Below are positions 1 to 8,579 of a stretch of DNA of 64,000 bases, one piece after another. The notes beneath the pieces are model-generated. The model saw only the letters and a list, made by a program, of their open reading frames with translations, had not been told where the DNA came from and searched no databases. The stretch's first letter is position 1. Each line of letters begins with the position of its first letter. Source of the stretch: Niabella agricola (GTDB lineage Bacteria; Bacteroidota; Bacteroidia; Chitinophagales; Chitinophagaceae); contig NZ_JAJHIZ010000003.1 in NCBI RefSeq assembly GCF_021538615.1, positions 1 to 64,000 of the forward strand. Reading direction: 5' to 3'. A program made the position numbers and the translations under genes.

Positions 1-1046
1 ATCTCCTACATGCGGCACCACCGGAATCCCATATTTACGGCAAAGCAGGCTGACAGTGATGAATTCGCTTACGCCGCCCAACCGAACCGCATCGGCCTGG
101 ATAAAGCCCACGCATTTTGCCTGCAGGTAGTTTTTAAAGATCACCCTGTTAGGTACATGTTCCCCGATTGCCAGCGGCACCGGTGCGATCGCTGCTGCCA
201 GCACGCGATGCGCCGCAATATCATCCGGATGGGTAGGTTCTTCAATCCAGTAAGGGTTTACAGCACTCAATGAGCGGCAGACCTGCAGGGCTTGCGGAAG
301 GGTCCATTGCTGGTTGGCATCCAGCATCACTTTTACGGCATCACCGGCTGTGGCTCTTACGATCTGGGCGCGCCGGATATCGCGACCGGCATCGGCCGAT
401 CCTACTTTTAACTTCAGGGCGGAAAAACCATTATCGACCGCCTTACGGCAGTTTTCCCGGATCTGTTCGTCATCATAATTAAACCATCCTACGGAAGTGT
501 CATATCCGGGATATCCTGTTTTTAAAACAGGCTCGCGCAGGGCCCTTGTTACTTCCTGCTCCCGGAGCAGGATAATGGCCGCTTCACGGCTCAATTCATC
601 TTCCAGGTAGCTCAGGTCCAGCGTATTTACCAATTGTTCGGGACTCAGATCTGTCAACAATTTCCAGAGCGGTACCCCTTTTTTTTTCGCCCAGAGATCA
701 TAACAGGCATTGGTTACAGATGCCAGGGCCAGGTGTACGATTCCCTTGTGCGGACCCAGCCACCGGAACTGCTGCTCGTTCGATAACCGGTTGAACCAAT
801 GACCAAAGTTTGCCATCACTTCTTCAATATCCGACCCCTTTAATGTTTGCGCATAAAATGCAGCGGCCTTACATACCAGGTCATTTCCCGCTCCAAGGGT
901 AAAGGCGAAACCCGTACCCTTTATCCCGCTATCGTCTATCAATTCCGTAACTGCGTATGAATAAACCGGATCACGGTGCACCGCGTCGCTGCCCGCACCT
1001 CCCGATAATGAAAACCGCCTGTCCTTAATCGCTATATTCCGAATCA
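1..1046 (-). CDS. fucD: L-fuconate dehydratase (enolase superfamily), 3' part outside window
   Basis: Dehydrates L-fuconate to 2-keto-3-deoxy-L-fuconate in the non-phosphorylating fucose pathway; cytoplasmic. I translated the minus strand from the ATG at 1046. About 348 codons are present and the reading frame runs off the left edge, so roughly 90 C-terminal residues are missing compared with the usual 430-440. Enolase-superfamily residues are visible: the KLKVG lysine, metal ligands in DANQQW, IEEPT and GEH, and the catalytic His in PHVGD at the edge. The N-terminal pattern (GSDAVHRDPVYSYA; RWLGPHKG; LWAKKKGVPLWKLL) matches the fuconate dehydratase subgroup rather than mandelate racemases. 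It lies 79 bp downstream of the SDR gene on the same strand, so they are probably one operon. Substrate assignment is by family resemblance. Confidence 0.85.
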
Positions 1047-1125
1047 TATCTCGTTCCTGTCAATGTTTAATATAAATTAGCATGTTATACAGCCATCATC
1101 TTTTATACGGGCTGCCATGTCTTTT

Positions 1126-1905
1126 CTAACGCCGGTATCCCAGTTCTGCCCCACCCCCTACGGGCAGGATACAGCCTGTTATAAACCGTGCTTTTTCGGA
1201 TACCAGGTATACGCAGGCATCGGCAATCACATCACCTTCGGGGCAATAGCCCAAGGCATGAATCTCATCCAGATAGGTTTCAATACCTGTGGTATCAGGT
1301 TGCGCTGCCGCCCATTCCCGCAACAGCGGCGTCCACACGCCGGCCGGAGCCACAGCGTTTACCCGGATTCCATAGACTGCATAATCCAGCGCCATCGATT
1401 TTGTAAGTGCATCTACAGCGCCCTTGGTGGCCGTATATGCTGCATGACTAGCCTGTCCGATGCTTCCTACCATACTGCTTGTATTTAAGATACAGCCTTT
1501 TGATCGCTGTAATGCGGCGAGCGCGTACCGGGTGGTTAAATAGATACTGAATACGTTTACCTGCATCAGTGCCTGCCATTCGTCAACCGAGGTTTCGTGC
1601 AGCGGTTTGGCCGGTGCAGCGATGCCTGCATTATTGTGGATGCAATCGATCGTTCCGTAATGTTGTTCAATATGTGCGATGGCTTTTTTCACCTGTACCT
1701 CGTCAGACACATCGCAGTGCAGATATAGATGTGACTTGCCGGATTCCTCCCTTAACCGTTCAGGGGCTTCCCGCCGCACATCCAGCACCGCCACCTGTGC
1801 GCCTTCGCTGATATAGGCTTTTACACATTCGTAACCGATACCGCCGGCCCCGCCCGTAACAACAATCACTTTATTTGATAATACCATGGCAACTCCGTTC
1901 TTCAT
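1126..1905 (-). CDS. SDR oxidoreductase, probable L-fucose dehydrogenase (HSD17B14-like)
   Basis: 259-aa classical short-chain dehydrogenase. It has the nucleotide-binding TGGAGGIG motif near residue 18, NNAG, a catalytic Ser in LNTSSMVGS, and the YTATK Tyr-Lys pair. The C-terminus GGGAELGYRR and the APAGVWTPLLREW stretch closely resemble the vertebrate HSD17B14/DHRS10 group, whose members oxidise L-fucose. That, plus fucD next in line, points to L-fucose to L-fuconolactone oxidation. The alternative is 2-keto-3-deoxy-L-fuconate dehydrogenase, also an SDR of this pathway. Start chosen at 1905; a second ATG six codons in (1887) is possible. A divergent AraC gene begins about 110 bp upstream. 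Confidence 0.82.
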   Translation of the reverse strand: MKNGVAMVLSNKVIVVTGGAGGIGYECVKAYISEGAQVAVLDVRREAPERLREESGKSHLYLHCDVSDEVQVKKAIAHIEQHYGTIDCIHNNAGIAAPAKPLHETSVDEWQALMQVNVFSIYLTTRYALAALQRSKGCILNTSSMVGSIGQASHAAYTATKGAVDALTKSMALDYAVYGIRVNAVAPAGVWTPLLREWAAAQPDTTGIETYLDEIHALGYCPEGDVIADACVYLVSEKARFITGCILPVGGGAELGYRR

Positions 1906-2014
1906 AACAAAGAAATAAAATAATCCACAGCAAAGGCCGCATTGTATGTGCCATTGCCTACACTATTTTAACATAAATGGTTTATTTTTAGCTCTCAAAG
2001 GAATATCTTCAGGT

Positions 2015-2875
2015 ATGAAACCGATTCTTCTTAAAATTACGTCCGGTCCGGCGATCTCGTTCAGTGCGCGATCCGATAGTAAATCGTATAAGAACAACAG
2101 CTGGCATTACCACCCGGAGTTCGAACTCATTCATATAGTAAAGGGTGGAGGCACGTTGTTTGCCGGAGACGGGATTCATCATTTCAAAAGCGGCGACCTG
2201 GTTTTTATCGGCAGCTATCTTCCGCATTACTGGAAGTTTGACAGCCTGTACACATCGGAGGTTCCGGCGAAATCTTATATTGAACTGACGCAGTTCCGTG
2301 AGGATTTCTGGGGTAAGGATTTCCTGGACATACCGGAGAATCAAAAGATCGCAGCGCTTCTGGATAAGAGTAAAAAAGGACTGGTACTCCGCGGCGCAAA
2401 GGCTGAAGCAGCCAAAGGGATCCTTACCGAACTGATTGCAGCCACGGATACGAAACGAATTGTGCTGCTCCTGGAACTGCTGATCTGCCTTTCGGAATGT
2501 AAAAAAACCGGCACCATTTCCTCCGCCTATCAAAGCAACAACCCTTTTACCCAATCGGAGCGTATCAACAAGATCTATAACTATACCCTTCAACATTTCA
2601 AGTCTACGATTTATATTAAAGAGGTTGCTGCCATTACCAATCTTACGGTGAATTCTTTTTGCCGGTATTTTAAATCCTGTACCCGGAAAAGCTATACTCA
2701 GTTTATTGCAGAACTGCGGATCGGTCATGCCTGTAAACTATTATCTGAAGGCCAGAAAAGTATTAAAGAGATCTGCTACGAAAGCGGGTTTAATAACATT
2801 ACCCATTTTAACCGGCTGTTTAAAAAAATGAAACATATCCAGCCGAACGAATACCGGAAACTGATTCATACATAA
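2015..2875 (+). CDS. AraC-family regulator with N-terminal cupin-like sensor (putative fucose regulator)
   Basis: 286-aa transcription factor. Residues about 25-90 form an AraC-type sugar-binding cupin (WHYHPEFELIHIVKGGG, then the GDLVFIGSYLPHYW pattern). The last 100 residues are two helix-turn-helix units (IKEVAAITNLTVNSFCRYFK and IKEICYESGFNNITHFNRLF). I prefer the ATG at 2015 because the protein then begins directly before the cupin; an in-frame start at 1946 would add 23 unconserved-looking residues. It is divergent from the fucose dehydrogenase/fucD genes, so it most likely controls them. It has the same length and architecture as the regulator at 59372-60232 beside the GH29 fucosidase. 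The ligand is inferred, not seen. Confidence 0.88.
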   Translation: MKPILLKITSGPAISFSARSDSKSYKNNSWHYHPEFELIHIVKGGGTLFAGDGIHHFKSGDLVFIGSYLPHYWKFDSLYTSEVPAKSYIELTQFREDFWGKDFLDIPENQKIAALLDKSKKGLVLRGAKAEAAKGILTELIAATDTKRIVLLLELLICLSECKKTGTISSAYQSNNPFTQSERINKIYNYTLQHFKSTIYIKEVAAITNLTVNSFCRYFKSCTRKSYTQFIAELRIGHACKLLSEGQKSIKEICYESGFNNITHFNRLFKKMKHIQPNEYRKLIHT

Positions 2876-3202
2876 GAACTGCTGACCCAATGCCGATACA
2901 ATATTTTTATCGCTACAGATGCACAGATAATATGTTGCAGGTTAATTGGCCGCCAGGGCCTTTGAGGCCGCAGCCCTTGTAATTGCAGCAAGCTTATTTA
3001 CTGCTGAACCCAAGCAACAATTTTTCGCGGTTTGTTCAGCCAGACGGCGGTTTTCTTTTTACAACCAGAAGATTTCCACCTTTTGTCCCCAGGATATTTT
3101 CCGGCGGCTCCAAACTGTTTTTTGTGCAGGATATTTTGATACTTTTATATGGAGTAATTCGTACAACCGGTATGAAGACGCTTACATAAACAGTCATTAA
3201 AT
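2876..3202. other. Intergenic stretch, no gene recognised
   Basis: About 330 bp between the AraC gene and a small ORF. Short open frames here are low-complexity or overlap each other and show no family pattern. No clear hairpin terminator was seen after the AraC stop codon. Confidence 0.5.
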
Positions 3203-3394
3203 ATGAACATTGCTGCTTTATTTCCAGAATTTGAATACGGCCACGCGCAGCTGAACAAATTTGTGGAGTCTGCGGGCTTTTTTACGATCCTCCTTAAATC
3301 GGGAGAAATCATTCATTTCTCGCCGGAACGCCCGGAAGAATTCCGCGAATGGCTGCATATTCATAAGATCGCTGCCATCAACGTCAGCAATTAA
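3203..3394 (+). CDS. Small hypothetical protein, 63 aa
   Basis: Starts MNIAALFPEFEYGHAQL and contains a plausible folded stretch (GFFTILLKSGEIIHFSP followed by EEFREWLHIHKIAAINV), with balanced composition and no signal peptide. The alternating hydrophobic segment FFTILLKSGEIIHF reads like a beta hairpin followed by a helix. I do not recognise the family. It stands alone, with an imperfect hairpin 90 bp after its stop. Support comes only from composition and the lack of a competing gene. Confidence 0.5.
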   Translation: MNIAALFPEFEYGHAQLNKFVESAGFFTILLKSGEIIHFSPERPEEFREWLHIHKIAAINVSN

Positions 3395-3484
3395 TATCTA
3401 TACACACCTGCAGACGTCTTTCAAGCAACGGCGCAGAAGGGCAACAGCGCAGCGCGGCCGCCGGTCACCACAAAGGTTCAACAG

Positions 3485-3520
3485 CACAAAGAGACACTAA
3501 GGTCAAGCCTTGTCTTTGTG
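3485..3520. terminator. Imperfect hairpin between convergent genes
   Basis: CACAAAGA at the left pairs with TCTTTGTG at the right, and AAGG with CCTT closes an inner stem around a 5-nt loop. It lies between the small ORF (+) and the Dabb gene (-), so it may act in both directions. Similar degenerate CACAAAGA-type sequences are often scattered through Bacteroidota intergenic DNA, so a terminator role is only likely. Confidence 0.4.
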
Positions 3521-3545
3521 TTATCCGGCCTTCGTGGCAATATAC

Positions 3546-3971
3546 CTATACCCCACCGTCTGTGACCATATCATACACCACTACCCGCTCCCACAGATGA
3601 CTGCATTTTTCTACAAAGGCTTTATGCAGGGGATGTACCTGGTAATCATCCTGGTCTTTAATGCTGTTAAAATACATAAGCTCTGAAACCTGGAAACTGT
3701 TGTCCACCACCTCCCGCTTTACGGTTGATGCTGGCATGCCAATAAGCAATTGCCGCACCTGCGGAATTGCTTTCAGCGTTTTGAGCCCGGCCACCAGCGC
3801 TGCTTTGTCGGCTTCAGCCCCGGGATTCTTTAACCAAAAGAACACATGATGAATCACCTGTTGCCGGGGTGCTTCCGGGAGCCGGCTAACGGCTGCGGGT
3901 GAGGCCGCTAATACGGCGGCATGTTTGATAAATCTTCTGCGGGTATTTGAATGTCGCTTTTTTTGCTGCAT
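3546..3971 (-). CDS. Dabb-domain (stress-responsive alpha/beta barrel) protein with signal sequence
   Basis: 141 aa. The N-terminus carries a twin-arginine-like segment ([10 protein letters not shown] followed by an alanine-rich hydrophobic stretch), suggesting export. The body is a ferredoxin-like Dabb domain: [13 protein letters not shown] at the start, then [12 protein letters not shown] helix, [27 protein letters not shown], and a final VVVYDM strand. Dabb proteins form small dimeric barrels; most lack a defined reaction. No operon partner is evident. Function beyond the fold is unknown. Confidence 0.8.
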   Translation of the reverse strand: MQQKKRHSNTRRRFIKHAAVLAASPAAVSRLPEAPRQQVIHHVFFWLKNPGAEADKAALVAGLKTLKAIPQVRQLLIGMPASTVKREVVDNSFQVSELMYFNSIKDQDDYQVHPLHKAFVEKCSHLWERVVVYDMVTDGGV

Positions 3972-4285
3972 GGTCGTTAAATATTAAAACCGGTTTTACG
4001 GAATAAAGATAAAAAAGAGCGCCCATTCCCGACCAAAAAACGGCAATTTCATTTATTAATCGTAATATTGCAATATCATAAGCATTATTGCTGACGCTCC
4101 ATGTTCAGCAAAATTAACCGGCTGCAGTGTTGAACACATTGGTGCCCCCGCGCTTCTGCAACACCTGGTAACAGCCCCCTGTTTCTGCATCAACCGGAAA
4201 ATTTGAAGTCACATATCAGGCCAGTGTCGGTAAGTCTGGGTTTTGACAGGCAGGTTTTATCGGCATTGCGATATAAAAATCATAT
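3972..4285. other. Intergenic stretch between divergent genes
   Basis: About 310 bp separating the Dabb gene (-) from the methyltransferase gene (+). It must hold both promoters, but I could not assign convincing -33/-7 pairs. No repeat or RNA structure was recognised. Confidence 0.4.
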
Positions 4286-4903
4286 ATGAATCGTAAACAA
4301 CACTGGGAATCCATTTACCAGACGAAGGCTCCGTATGCATTTAGCTGGTACCAGGAAAAACCCCACACATCCCTGTCCATCCTGGACCAGCTCCGGGTTC
4401 ACCACACGGCAAAGATTATTGACATCGGTGGAGGAGACAGTACCTTTGCAGATCATCTGCTCGACCGCGGCTACCAGAACATTACCGTACTGGATATATC
4501 TGCATCCGCCATCGAAAGAGCGCAGCGGCGACTGGGTGAACGGGCCTCAAAAATTACATGGATCGTTGCTGATGCGGCTCAATTCAAACCTACTATGGCC
4601 TACGATTTCTGGCACGATCGCGCAGCCTTTCATTTCCTTACGGATGAGCAGGAGGTTTCGAACTATATTCAGGCCGCACAACAAGGTATTGTGCCGGGCG
4701 GCATCCTAGTGATTGGTACATTTTCCGAAAAAGGTCCCACCCAATGCAGCGGTATTGAGGTAAAGCGCTATTCCGCCCGCACAATGACAAACCGTCTGGA
4801 AGGGTTTTTCAAAAAAATAAAATGCCTGACCACAGAGCACCTTACACCTTTCCAGACCGTTCAACAATTTGTATTCTGCAGCTTTAAAAAATTGTCAATC
4901 TGA
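4286..4903 (+). CDS. Class I SAM-dependent methyltransferase
   Basis: 205 aa. SAM-binding motif I is visible as IIDIGGGDSTFADHLL near residue 45, motif II as ITVLDISASAIERA, and the later DAAQF and FHDRAAFHFL-like stretch corresponds to the DFWHDRAAFHFLTD segment typical of thiopurine/TehB-like small-molecule methyltransferases. The opening RKQHWESIYQTK...WYQEKP is common in this subgroup. The acceptor substrate cannot be told. Single-gene transcription unit on the + strand. Confidence 0.85.
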   Translation: MNRKQHWESIYQTKAPYAFSWYQEKPHTSLSILDQLRVHHTAKIIDIGGGDSTFADHLLDRGYQNITVLDISASAIERAQRRLGERASKITWIVADAAQFKPTMAYDFWHDRAAFHFLTDEQEVSNYIQAAQQGIVPGGILVIGTFSEKGPTQCSGIEVKRYSARTMTNRLEGFFKKIKCLTTEHLTPFQTVQQFVFCSFKKLSI

Positions 4904-5184
4904 TGCAAAAAAATCCGGCTCTGTGTACAAAAAACAGCTGTCGCAGCCAGATGACTGACGCATATTATATATTTCGCTCCGGTCGCAACCGGGAGCACAA
5001 TGCCGGATCAAAACGCGCGGCGCGCATCCGGTGCAAAGAGGACAGACGAGCAGATCGGAAAATGACTCCGTTGAACCTGTAAACAGATAACGACGATTTC
5101 CTGGTTTTTGTAACGGATTATTTTAACCGTCCATGCCATCGATCGCACCCCCTTTTAGGCGCAGGAAATCTTTTTAAACAAGGG

Positions 5185-6012
5185 TTATTGTGCAATGACC
5201 AGGTTACTGAAATAGACCTTTGCATCGTTCTCGGTCTTAATCGGCGCGCTGATAAAAAAGTACTTGACGGCATCAGTGGTAAACATTTTTGCATCCAGCA
5301 CCTTGGTTTTGCCCAGATATACTTTCATTTGCTCATTATTTACTGCAATAGATACATGCAGCTTATCATTCGCATATGGCTTAAGGTCATATTCCGTATT
5401 GATATATTTATCTGCCGGCCCTGCAAAACTGGTGATCTGGTTTTCATTATAGAATTCCAACTCGGTATGTGCAATATCGCCTTCGTTAAAACCGCTGACG
5501 CTATTGTTTCCGGCAAAACCAAAACTTACCGGGCTGATATCACGAATTTTATCACAGGCTGTTAACAGATCAAATTCGACGGTAAACACTTTGGGTAATT
5601 TTGTATTGTTATTAAGCTTGTAAGTAGCCCCGGTCTGCATTTCCAGCCAGGTGCCGGCAATATCACCCGATTTGACCAGTTGCCCGCTCCCGTTGGTTTT
5701 GAGGGTTGCAGGCATGCTGCCGGTATTCAATTGCTCGAACTGGCTGGCATACAGCACTGTGCTGCCAGCTTTAAAATCAAACCCGGCATCAAACGATACT
5801 CTTTTTTTACCGGTTGTATTGCCAGCTGTTCCTGCGGTTGCACCTGAGCTGCCTTTTGCCGAAACGCTGCTATTGGCGATCACTTCACCGGCTTTTTGAG
5901 CCACTTTTTCTCCGGCTTTGTTGAGTATGCCGCCTAGCTGGCCGTTACTTTGCTGCGTGGTCAGCGTCAGCATTACCAATGCTACGGACCCCAAAATGAA
6001 CGTGTTTGTCAT
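5185..6012 (-). CDS. Secreted hypothetical protein resembling the N-terminal part of Bacteroidota OmpA-type proteins
   Basis: 275 aa with a signal peptide (hydrophobic run ending near QQSNGQ). A short helical, Ala/Gly-rich region (LGGILNKAGEKVAQKAGEVI) and a low-complexity SSGATAGTAGNTTG linker precede a beta-rich domain. That domain contains FDAGFDFKAGSTVLYASQF, KTNGSGQLVKSG and WLEMQTGATYKL. This layout resembles the lectin-like front half of longer OmpA-family outer-membrane proteins, but no peptidoglycan-binding OmpA domain follows here. Whether it is a shortened relative or a free-standing family is unknown. Confidence 0.7.
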   Translation of the reverse strand: MTNTFILGSVALVMLTLTTQQSNGQLGGILNKAGEKVAQKAGEVIANSSVSAKGSSGATAGTAGNTTGKKRVSFDAGFDFKAGSTVLYASQFEQLNTGSMPATLKTNGSGQLVKSGDIAGTWLEMQTGATYKLNNNTKLPKVFTVEFDLLTACDKIRDISPVSFGFAGNNSVSGFNEGDIAHTELEFYNENQITSFAGPADKYINTEYDLKPYANDKLHVSIAVNNEQMKVYLGKTKVLDAKMFTTDAVKYFFISAPIKTENDAKVYFSNLVIAQ

Positions 6013-6168
6013 GTTTGCTTAAATGATGTTTAGTTTAAATATGATCCGGCTACCTCGCCTGGAATCAACACAACGGGTACGGATCTGACTTCAGAGAAGT
6101 TTAGCACATCATTAACAGCAAGAATAATACCAACCTGTCTGTAGCAGATGGTCTGAAAAACAAGCGCT

Positions 6169-6723
6169 TTATACTTCCGATTTATAGTATTTATACAATT
6201 CCCGGTGCACACCTTTTATACGGGCGATACGGGCCAGAATGCCAAATACGCTTTTCTGAATCCGGAGCGGCAGGCCGGGAAGATAACTTTCGCCTTTTTG
6301 AAACAGGATGGCCAGATGCCAGATATGCGGCAATCCTTTTTTATTGGTTTTACCATCGACTGCCAACCCGTAAGCAATGCGCAGCATCACTTCAAAATGC
6401 CGCGCCGGCTGAATGGTTACTCTGAATTTAACGGGGTGCCGGGAGCTCTTGTTAAAAAAACGATGGACCATTTTTTTGGGTATGGTTACCGTATCTCCGG
6501 GGTTCAGGTACTGCTCCGCTTTTCCGCATTGCACGCCCAATACACCTTCCAGTACTTCAAATATTTCAATATAATCTACATGATAATGCAGATCATTGCC
6601 CCCACCAGGCAGCAATACCACTTCTACCAGGGTATATGTGCCATTCGTTTCGGCGGCAGTTTTCAAAAAGGTCACCGTGTCTCCTACCTGCGGATGGGTG
6701 ATGGTTCTTGGTAATGGCTGCAT
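6169..6723 (-). CDS. Cupin-domain protein
   Basis: 184 aa, cytoplasmic. Residues about 15-105 form a single cupin: GGGNDLHYHVDYIEIFEVLEG gives the metal-binding His pair and Glu, and LNPGDTVTIPKKMVHRFFN gives the second motif with its His. The C-terminal 75 residues (FRVTIQPARHFEVMLRIAYGLA onward) look helical. Homologues are usually annotated only as cupins; the reaction is unknown. A strong inverted repeat separates it from the YceI gene upstream, so it probably has its own promoter. Confidence 0.8.
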   Translation of the reverse strand: MQPLPRTITHPQVGDTVTFLKTAAETNGTYTLVEVVLLPGGGNDLHYHVDYIEIFEVLEGVLGVQCGKAEQYLNPGDTVTIPKKMVHRFFNKSSRHPVKFRVTIQPARHFEVMLRIAYGLAVDGKTNKKGLPHIWHLAILFQKGESYLPGLPLRIQKSVFGILARIARIKGVHRELYKYYKSEV

Positions 6724-6761
6724 ACTTGTTGCCTTTATCTTTTATTTGTGATGCTGTAACA

Positions 6762-6794
6762 TTTCCGGCAGTCTTTTAAGACAACTGCCGGAAA
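6762..6794 (-). terminator. Hairpin terminator after the YceI gene
   Basis: Perfect 11-bp inverted repeat (TTTCCGGCAGT / ACTGCCGGAAA) with an 11-nt loop that can itself pair as GTCTT/AAGAC. It starts 9 bp after the stop codon of the YceI gene. Confidence 0.7.
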
Positions 6795-6802
6795 CTCAGG
6801 TC

Positions 6803-7420
6803 TTACTCATTTGCTTTTATAGCCCGGATATCCAGATGGATCGTTACTTCGGGTAGAATATAAAGTGGCTGTTCCGGATCGCTGAAACTGTTCATTCCCC
6901 AGTTCAGCCGGTTCAGGTCCAATGTGGCTTCCGTCCGGACCGTGTCACCGGTGATAGCAACCTTTGCCGGGAAACTAAGCCGGTGTGTTTGCCCGATCAG
7001 CGTAAAATCACCGGTTACCAGGGTATTGGCACCGCTGATGGCTCCTGCATCCGCCGGGGTGTAAGGGTGTACTTCGGTAACGCGGAAGCGGGCTTCGGAA
7101 TAAACCAGCAGGTTAAAAAAGTCGGCGCTTTTTAAATGGGTCAGCAATTGTTCCTTCAAAGGCTCCTCCAGGTCAAAATTCCGGATGCTGGCGATCGGGA
7201 TCCGGAATGTTCCGCTCTTTATCTGGCCATGACGGTTGGCTGTTAAAGAACCGGTTACATTAAAAGCACCGGTATGAAAGTGATCGGGGGCTGAACCTTT
7301 CCATTCTATAGAGGAGGTCGCGGCATCTACTTCAAAAGTAGTGCTGATACCGGCACCGTTACGAGCACAGGAAAACAGAGAACATACGAGCGCGGTAAAA
7401 AGAACATGTTTGATTTTCAT
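6803..7420 (-). CDS. YceI-family lipoprotein
   Basis: 205 aa. The N-terminus has a lipoprotein signal with lipobox-like LFSC (Cys near 18). The remainder is the YceI lipocalin-like barrel: FEVDAATSSIEWKGS, FNVTGSLTANRHG, GTFRIPIASIRNFD, LKSADFFNLLVY, VTGDFTLIGQTHRLSFPAKV and the terminal TIHLDIRA strand. YceI proteins bind isoprenoid-type or amphiphilic molecules in the periplasm. It lies 190 bp downstream of the cytochrome c gene on the same strand; joint function in a periplasmic redox setting is possible but unproven. Confidence 0.88.
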   Translation of the reverse strand: MKIKHVLFTALVCSLFSCARNGAGISTTFEVDAATSSIEWKGSAPDHFHTGAFNVTGSLTANRHGQIKSGTFRIPIASIRNFDLEEPLKEQLLTHLKSADFFNLLVYSEARFRVTEVHPYTPADAGAISGANTLVTGDFTLIGQTHRLSFPAKVAITGDTVRTEATLDLNRLNWGMNSFSDPEQPLYILPEVTIHLDIRAIKANE

Positions 7421-7609
7421 TTTTCTTTATGATTGTTTGGTGATAAAATTTATGAAGGAAAATTACCGGGCTTGCGGCAGTGCTGAGCACCTGCTTTATT
7501 GGTCCTCATAAGATCCGTTCGATACCTCTGCATTTCAAATTCATCAGAATACTCCAGCACACCTTCAGATTCGCGGTCATTACATTATTACCGCCGCCCA
7601 CACAGCCGG

Positions 7610-8488
7610 TTATTTAAGCGAACGGAAGTATTGGTACAAAGAGGCCAGCTCCTTATCCGTATACCGGGCCGTCATCTGCCAGGGCATATCTTCATTTTTC
7701 ATGGAATGCCCGGAGGGTGTGGTACCCGTACGAAGGGTATGTATAAATTGTTCCGGTGTCCATTTACCGGCATTGCCGCTGAAACTGAAATCCGGTGCCG
7801 GCAGCATGCCCGGCAGCAGCGCATCACCGCCTTTCAGATCTGAACCATGACAGCCGGAGCAGGAGGCTGCCAGGTATTTGCCCTGACCGATACCTTCGAG
7901 GGTATCCGCAACCTTATCCGGCGTTCTTAAATGGTCGATTTTTTCAACAGGTAACAGCGGGATCTTGTCAAAAAATGCCAGGATGCGTGCAGCAGGGCCA
8001 ATGCGGGTGGATGGCAGTTGATTGTGAACAGGCGGCAACCGGTTGCAATATGCAATGATGGCGGCGATATCGCTTTCTGACATCAGGGTTGTTTCCTGCG
8101 CCGGCATCAGCACGAGCGGACGGCCATCCTTCCCAATACCGTGCTGCAGTGCCCGGAACCAGTCTTCGGATGTATAATCCGCAGGAAGCCCTCCCTTTCC
8201 CCTGGTAAGATTGGCTGCTGTAATCCGGCCAATCATGCCGTCGTTGGCAACGATCTTACCGGCCATCTGTGTGCCATGACATTCGTAGCAACCTTTTATC
8301 GCCAGCAGGTGTGCGCCTCTGAGGAGCGTGGCGCTGTCGGAAGGTATCGAAACAGGTGCAACCGCATAGGCATATCGTTCCTGCATCCGGTTGCGAAGAT
8401 TCAGCGAAATACCGGCGTATGCCACCAATATTAATACCAGCACAGCGGCCAGTACCACACCGCACCATTTGAATATTTTTCTAAGCAT
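7610..8488 (-). CDS. Membrane-anchored dihaem cytochrome c
   Basis: 292 aa. A single N-terminal membrane segment (residues about 8-30, VVLAAVLVLILVAYAGI) anchors two periplasmic c-type domains. The first haem site is CYECH near residue 67 and the second CSGCH near 210; a later MKNEDMPWQM supplies candidate Met ligands. Such proteins carry electrons between dehydrogenases and terminal oxidases. The divergent AraC gene 90 bp upstream suggests local regulation, and the tandem repeat in that gap lies within reach of this promoter. Confidence 0.88.
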   Translation of the reverse strand: MLRKIFKWCGVVLAAVLVLILVAYAGISLNLRNRMQERYAYAVAPVSIPSDSATLLRGAHLLAIKGCYECHGTQMAGKIVANDGMIGRITAANLTRGKGGLPADYTSEDWFRALQHGIGKDGRPLVLMPAQETTLMSESDIAAIIAYCNRLPPVHNQLPSTRIGPAARILAFFDKIPLLPVEKIDHLRTPDKVADTLEGIGQGKYLAASCSGCHGSDLKGGDALLPGMLPAPDFSFSGNAGKWTPEQFIHTLRTGTTPSGHSMKNEDMPWQMTARYTDKELASLYQYFRSLK

Positions 8489-8500
8489 GATAAAATGATT

Positions 8501-8508
8501 TACTTTTG
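8501..8508 (+). promoter_or_regulatory. Candidate Bacteroidota -7 element
   Basis: TACTTTTG fits the TANNTTTG consensus and lies 71 bp ahead of the AraC start codon. No exact -33 TTTG is placed at the usual spacing, so support is partial. Confidence 0.4.
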
Positions 8509-8541
8509 CGCAAATTTCAGCTGCATCCCATAACTACAGGG

Positions 8542-8579
8542 TACGCCAAACGGATTGATCATTACGCCAAACGGATTTA
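8542..8579 (+). promoter_or_regulatory. Tandem 17-18 bp direct repeat, putative AraC operator
   Basis: TACGCCAAACGGATTGAT (from 8542) is repeated as TACGCCAAACGGATTTAT (from 8563). The start-to-start distance is exactly 21 bp, two helical turns. The second copy runs into the start codon of the AraC gene at 8579. Direct repeats at whole-turn spacing are the usual operator form for AraC proteins. The position, just upstream of and over the start, suggests autoregulation. Confidence 0.55.
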
